The notes below the pieces were generated by a model. That model worked only from the letters and a program-made list of their open reading frames with translations, did not search any database and had not been told where the DNA came from. Below are positions 59,043-64,000 of a DNA stretch of 64,000 nucleotides, piece by piece (position 1 is the first letter of the stretch; each line of letters opens with the position of its first letter). This stretch comes from Serpentinimonas raichei. Its GTDB lineage: Bacteria; Pseudomonadota; Gammaproteobacteria; Burkholderiales; Burkholderiaceae_C. Both the position numbers and the translations under genes were made by a program. The DNA is taken from assembly GCF_000828895.1 (NCBI RefSeq), contig NZ_AP014568.1:657699-721698 (forward strand). Direction: 5' to 3'.

Positions 59043-61253
59043 TCAGGCTGAAGCTGGCGCAGCCGTGTCTGTGAGCGCATCCGCATCCGCCATGCCTTGG
59101 TGGCGCAGCAGCGCGTCGAGGCGCGGCTCGCGGCCCCTGAAGGCCTTGAAGGACTCCAGCGCCGGGCGGCTGCCGCCCACTTCGAGAATGGTCTGGCGCA
59201 GGCGGCGGCCGGTGGCGCGGTCAAGCACGTTGCCGCTCTGGCCGTGCTGGCCGTTTTGGCTGGCAGCGGCTTCTTCGAAGGCAGCGTAGGCGTCGGCGCT
59301 GAGCACCTCGGCCCACTTGTAGCTGTAGTAGCCGGCTGCGTAGCCGCCCGCAAACACGTGGCTGAAGCTGTGCGGCATGCGGTGGTAGGGCGGGGGTTCG
59401 AGCACGGCGACTTCGGCGCGCACCTGCGCCAGCAAGGCCATGTAGTCGTCGCTGCCGTCGGCATTTTTGGGCGCGCCGCCGCTGTGCAGCAGCAGGTCGA
59501 ACAGGGCGAACTCGACTTGGCGCAGCGTTTGCAGGCCGCTCTGGAAGTTTTTGGCGGCCAGCATCTTGTCGAACAGCTCGCGCGGCAACGCCGCACCGGT
59601 ATCGACATGCGCGCTCAAGTGGCGCAGCACCTCCCACTCCCAGCAGAAGTTTTCCATGAACTGGCTCGGCAGCTCGACGGCGTCCCATTCGACGCCGCTG
59701 ATGCCGGCCACGTCGCGCTCTTCGACTTGGGTCAGCAGGTGGTGCAGGCCGTGGCCGAATTCGTGGAACAGGGTGATCGCATCGTCGTGCGTGAGCAGCG
59801 GCGGCTGGCCGTTGACGCCTTCGGCGAAGTTGCACACCAGGTGCGCCAGCGGGGTTTGCAGGCCGGTGCCATCGGGGCGGCGCCAGCGCGCGCGGGCGTC
59901 GTCCATCCAAGCGCCGCCGCGCTTGCCGCTGCGTGCGCCGGGGTCGAGGTAGAACTGGCCGATCAGGGTGGGGGCGGCGCTGGCGGCCGCCGGGCGTTCG
60001 ATGCGAAAGAACTGCACCCCGGGGTGCCAGGTGGGGGCCCGGTCGGGCAGTATGCGCACCTCGAACAGGGTTTCGATCAGGCCAAACAGCCCTTCGAGCA
60101 CCTTGGGCGCGGTGAAATAGGGTTTGACTTCCTGCTCGCTGTAGGCGTAGCGCGCCTGGCGCAGTTGTTCGCCGATGTAGGTCCAGTCCCAGGCTTGGGG
60201 GTCGGGCAGATCGAGCTGCTCGGCGGCAAAGGCGCGCAGGTCGGCCAGGTCGCGCTGGCCCCAAGGGCGGGCGCGCGCCGCCAGTTGGCGCAAGAAGGCG
60301 ATCACTTGCTCGGCGCTGTCGGCCATTTTGGGCGCCAGCGAGACGGCGGCGTAGTGCGGGTAGCCCAGCAGTTGCGCTTCCTCGTGGCGCAGCGCAAGAA
60401 TCTGGCTGATCAGGGCGCTGTTGTCGAAGCGCGCCGGGTGGGCGGCGGCGTCGGGGGCCTCGCCAGAGTCGCCCAGCTCGCTGGCGCGGGTGGCGTAGGC
60501 GCGGTAGAGGCGCTGGCGCAGCTCGCGCTGGCGCGCAAACTGCATCAGCGGCAGGTAGCAGGGCAGTTTGAGCGTGAGCAGGTGGCGCTCGGTGTGGCCT
60601 GCGGCCTCGGCAGCGGCGCGGGTGGCGGCCAGCACATCGGGCGGTACGCCGTCGAGCTCCTCGGCGCTGGCCAGGTACTGCCAGGTGTCGGTGGCGTCGA
60701 GCAGGTTTTCGCTGAACTTTTGCTGCAACTCGGCCAGTTGTTCTTGGATGGCGGCAAAACGCGCCTTGTCCGCGCCTTGCAGTTCGGCTCCGCCGAGCAC
60801 GAAGTCACGCAGGGCGTGCTGGCGCGCTTGGGCCTGCTCGGGCGTCAGGCGGGCGGGGTCGAGCGCTTTGTAGAGCGCGTACAGGCGCTCGTCGCTGCCC
60901 AAGCCGGTCCAGAAAGCGGTCACGGGGGCCAGCATGGCGTTGTAGGCGGCGCGCAGCTCGGGCGTGTCGGCCACGGCGTTGAGGTGGCTCACGGCGCTCC
61001 AGGCGCGGCCCAAGCGCTCGGTGGCCACGTCGAGCACGGCGGCTATGCCCTGCCAGTCGGCTACAAAGCCGGGCGCCGTGACTTGCTCCAGCGCGGCCTG
61101 GGCCTGTTGCAGCAACTGCTCGATCGCCGGCTGCACGTGCTCGGGCCGGATGGCATCGAAGCGCGGCAGCGCGCTGCCGTCCAGCAGCGGGTTGGTGGCC
61201 GCGTCGGGGGCGGTTGTGGGCGTGGTCGGGGTGGTGCAGGGGCTGGCAGGCAT
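59043..61253 (-). CDS. prlC: M3-family oligopeptidase A (PrlC)
   Basis: A cytoplasmic zinc metallopeptidase that degrades signal peptides and short peptides. The zinc motif HEFGH is in LFHEFGHGLHHLLT. The N-terminal helical half starts PLLDGSALPRFDAIRPEHVQPAIEQLL. The start is the ATG at 61253; the GTG at 61259 is 2 codons further upstream. 736 residues, longer than E. coli OpdA (680), partly because of a Thr/Pro-rich N-terminal tail. Confidence 0.92.
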   Translation of the reverse strand: MPASPCTTPTTPTTAPDAATNPLLDGSALPRFDAIRPEHVQPAIEQLLQQAQAALEQVTAPGFVADWQGIAAVLDVATERLGRAWSAVSHLNAVADTPELRAAYNAMLAPVTAFWTGLGSDERLYALYKALDPARLTPEQAQARQHALRDFVLGGAELQGADKARFAAIQEQLAELQQKFSENLLDATDTWQYLASAEELDGVPPDVLAATRAAAEAAGHTERHLLTLKLPCYLPLMQFARQRELRQRLYRAYATRASELGDSGEAPDAAAHPARFDNSALISQILALRHEEAQLLGYPHYAAVSLAPKMADSAEQVIAFLRQLAARARPWGQRDLADLRAFAAEQLDLPDPQAWDWTYIGEQLRQARYAYSEQEVKPYFTAPKVLEGLFGLIETLFEVRILPDRAPTWHPGVQFFRIERPAAASAAPTLIGQFYLDPGARSGKRGGAWMDDARARWRRPDGTGLQTPLAHLVCNFAEGVNGQPPLLTHDDAITLFHEFGHGLHHLLTQVEERDVAGISGVEWDAVELPSQFMENFCWEWEVLRHLSAHVDTGAALPRELFDKMLAAKNFQSGLQTLRQVEFALFDLLLHSGGAPKNADGSDDYMALLAQVRAEVAVLEPPPYHRMPHSFSHVFAGGYAAGYYSYKWAEVLSADAYAAFEEAAASQNGQHGQSGNVLDRATGRRLRQTILEVGGSRPALESFKAFRGREPRLDALLRHQGMADADALTDTAAPASA

Positions 61254-61260
61254 GGGCACC

Positions 61261-61746
61261 TCAGCGCGCCTGGCTGGCTTTTTTCACGCTCACGGGCCCG
61301 GTTGGGCGCGAGCGCTTGACCAAGCCGCCCGGCGTGAGGCGCTGGTTGCCCAGCACGCGCACGGTTTTCACTTCCGGGCGCTGGCCGCCTTTTTTGCTGT
61401 ATTTGAGCACCTTGTAGTCGCGTGGGCCGGGTTTGCGCTCTTCGTCCGGGGCGGCGGCTTTTTCTTTGGGCGGCAGCGGGCGCCAGAGCACCAGCAGCTT
61501 GCCGATGTGCTGGATCGGGGCGGCGTTGAGCTCGGCCGCCAGCGTGTGCAGGTAGGCATCGCGCTGGTGGCGGTCGTCGTTGAACACGCGCACCTTGATC
61601 AGGCCGTGCGCTTTCAGGGCGGCCTCGACTTCTAGCGTGACGGCCGGGGTGAGGCCCTCGTGGCCGATTTGCACCACCGGTTCGAGGTGGTGCGCGTCGG
61701 CGCGGTGTATTTTTCGGGCGGCGGGGGTGAGTTCGATTTGAGGCAT
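61261..61746 (-). CDS. yhbY: YhbY-like CRM-domain RNA-binding protein
   Basis: The CRS1/YhbY domain protein binds pre-50S particles. The N-terminal 95 residues match the family ([28 protein letters not shown], with the conserved GLT; the usual GxxG RNA-binding turn is not obvious). A 65-residue basic C-terminal extension ([24 protein letters not shown]) is absent in E. coli YhbY (97 residues). 161 residues in all. It is divergent from rlmE across 17 bp. Confidence 0.85.
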   Translation of the reverse strand: MPQIELTPAARKIHRADAHHLEPVVQIGHEGLTPAVTLEVEAALKAHGLIKVRVFNDDRHQRDAYLHTLAAELNAAPIQHIGKLLVLWRPLPPKEKAAAPDEERKPGPRDYKVLKYSKKGGQRPEVKTVRVLGNQRLTPGGLVKRSRPTGPVSVKKASQAR

Positions 61747-61763
61747 GGGACAATTATCCCCGC

Positions 61764-62489
61764 ATGAAGGTCAAAACACAAAGCAAGAAGGTCAATAAGG
61801 CGTGGCTGAACCAGCACGCCAACGATCCGTGGGTCAAACTGGCCCAAAAGGAAGGCTACCGCGCGCGCGCCGCCTTCAAACTACAGGAAATTGATCAGAC
61901 TCTGCACCTGGTGCGTCCCGGCCAGTGCATCGTCGATCTGGGTTGCGCGCCGGGGGCCTGGTGCCAGTATCTGCGTCGCCGGCTGGCCCCAGACGGGGCG
62001 GCGGCGGGGGCGCTCAAGGGCCGCATCATTGGCATCGACCTGCTGCCCATGGAGCCCATCGAGGGGGTGCAGTTCATTCAGGGCGATTTTGGCGACGCGC
62101 AGCTGCTGGCGCAGTTGCAGCAGGCGCTGGCCCAGCCGATGCCCGCCGTGGGTGGCGCCGAGTCGGCTGAGGCTGCGCCCACCCGCGCAGCTGAAGCCGC
62201 GCTGCGCCCGGTCGATCTGGTGCTGTCCGACATGGCGCCCAACCTGTCGGGCATCGAGGGGGTGGATGCGGCGCGCATCACGCACCTGGTGGAGTTGGCG
62301 CTCGATTTTGCCCGCAGCCAACTCAAGCCCGAGGGGGCGCTGGTGGCCAAGGTCTTTCATGGCAGCGGCTACCAGGAGCAGGTGCAGGCGTTTCGGGCTG
62401 CGTTTAGGCAGGTCAAGGCGATCAAGCCCAAGGCCTCGCGCGACAAATCTTCTGAAACCTTTTTGATCGGCCTCGGTCTGAAAGCATGA
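61764..62489 (+). CDS. rlmE: 23S rRNA (uridine(2552)-2'-O)-methyltransferase RlmE
   Basis: RlmE (FtsJ/RrmJ) methylates U2552 of 23S rRNA in the 50S subunit. The SAM motif is [14 protein letters not shown], the catalytic K-D-K-E set is spread over [19 protein letters not shown] and [11 protein letters not shown] non-conserved Ala/Glu-rich insert of about 25 residues follows the central helix ([20 protein letters not shown]). 241 residues. rlmE followed by ftsH is the standard order, and the gap here is 130 bp. Confidence 0.95.
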   Translation: MKVKTQSKKVNKAWLNQHANDPWVKLAQKEGYRARAAFKLQEIDQTLHLVRPGQCIVDLGCAPGAWCQYLRRRLAPDGAAAGALKGRIIGIDLLPMEPIEGVQFIQGDFGDAQLLAQLQQALAQPMPAVGGAESAEAAPTRAAEAALRPVDLVLSDMAPNLSGIEGVDAARITHLVELALDFARSQLKPEGALVAKVFHGSGYQEQVQAFRAAFRQVKAIKPKASRDKSSETFLIGLGLKA

Positions 62490-62559
62490 GTGGCGCATCG
62501 TTGTCGTTTTCTATCCTCTTCATGCAGATGGATTTGTGCACCCGAAAGCGGGGCACGGC

Positions 62560-62586
62560 CTTGAAAGACCTAAAATGGCCCCGCAT
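62560..62586 (+). promoter_or_regulatory. Candidate sigma-32 (heat-shock) promoter of ftsH
   Basis: CTTGAAA at 62560-62566 is followed after 12 bp by CCCCGCAT at 62579-62586, close to the sigma-32 consensus (CTTGAAA and CCCCATnT, spacer 11-16). A TAAAAT hexamer also lies between the boxes. ftsH is a known sigma-32 target in E. coli, so the position is biologically sensible. Confidence 0.5.
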
Positions 62587-62619
62587 GTGGGGCGCACATA
62601 TTTCTAGCAGGAGTTTGCC

Positions 62620-64000
<1,381 letters not shown>

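Overview
The window is high-GC, tightly packed bacterial chromosome. Gene content and order point to a betaproteobacterium of the Burkholderiales, most likely Comamonadaceae: scpB-rluB-ndk-rlmN-pilF-rodZ-ispG-hisS-yfgM-bamB-der-hfq-hflX-hflK-hflC, followed elsewhere by hisZ-purA. The genus cannot be fixed from the sequence alone. I saw no rRNA, tRNA or CRISPR array. Both ends cut through genes: scpB at the left edge lacks its 5' part, and ftsH at the right edge lacks its 3' part.

Layout. 1-14.9 kb is a plus-strand housekeeping series for chromosome segregation, ribosome and RNA modification, isoprenoid synthesis, outer-membrane assembly, RNA chaperoning and the FtsH-modulating HflKC complex. 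14.9-22.2 kb is a plus-strand heavy-metal efflux locus: a CzcI-like His-rich protein, a TolC-type outer membrane protein, a small membrane protein, an adaptor, an HME-type RND pump and a small periplasmic protein. fabI follows on the minus strand. 23.1-29.9 kb holds a YejABEF-type peptide importer and two small membrane proteins. 29.9-32.3 kb holds a solitary GspE/PilB-type ATPase. 32.4-36.4 kb is a minus-strand acyl-CoA cluster (acyl-CoA dehydrogenase, APH-type kinase, Crp/Fnr regulator, enoyl-CoA hydratase). 36.5-43.2 kb holds a FimV-like protein, a D-2-hydroxyacid dehydrogenase, two MFS transporters and miaA.

43.2-45.2 kb is the one clearly foreign-looking islet. It contains a stand-alone ParA-like ATPase with lower GC than its surroundings, preceded by an array of CCTGC pairs repeating every 28 bp, then a small KGG-motif protein and a decayed IS4-family transposase. 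This is the most distinctive part of the window.

45.2-64 kb returns to housekeeping: gdhA, mutL, ybjQ-like, hisZ, purA, a cystathionine beta-lyase type enzyme, a tesA/ybbA divergent pair with overlapping start codons, rlmB, pyrD, rpiA, a chemoreceptor, an M3 peptidase, a YhbY-like RNA-binding protein, rlmE and ftsH. In relatives hisZ-purA normally follows hflC directly. Here they are about 34 kb apart, so a rearrangement or insertion is likely. No gap above 300 bp is left without a call; the largest non-coding stretch is the IS remnant.
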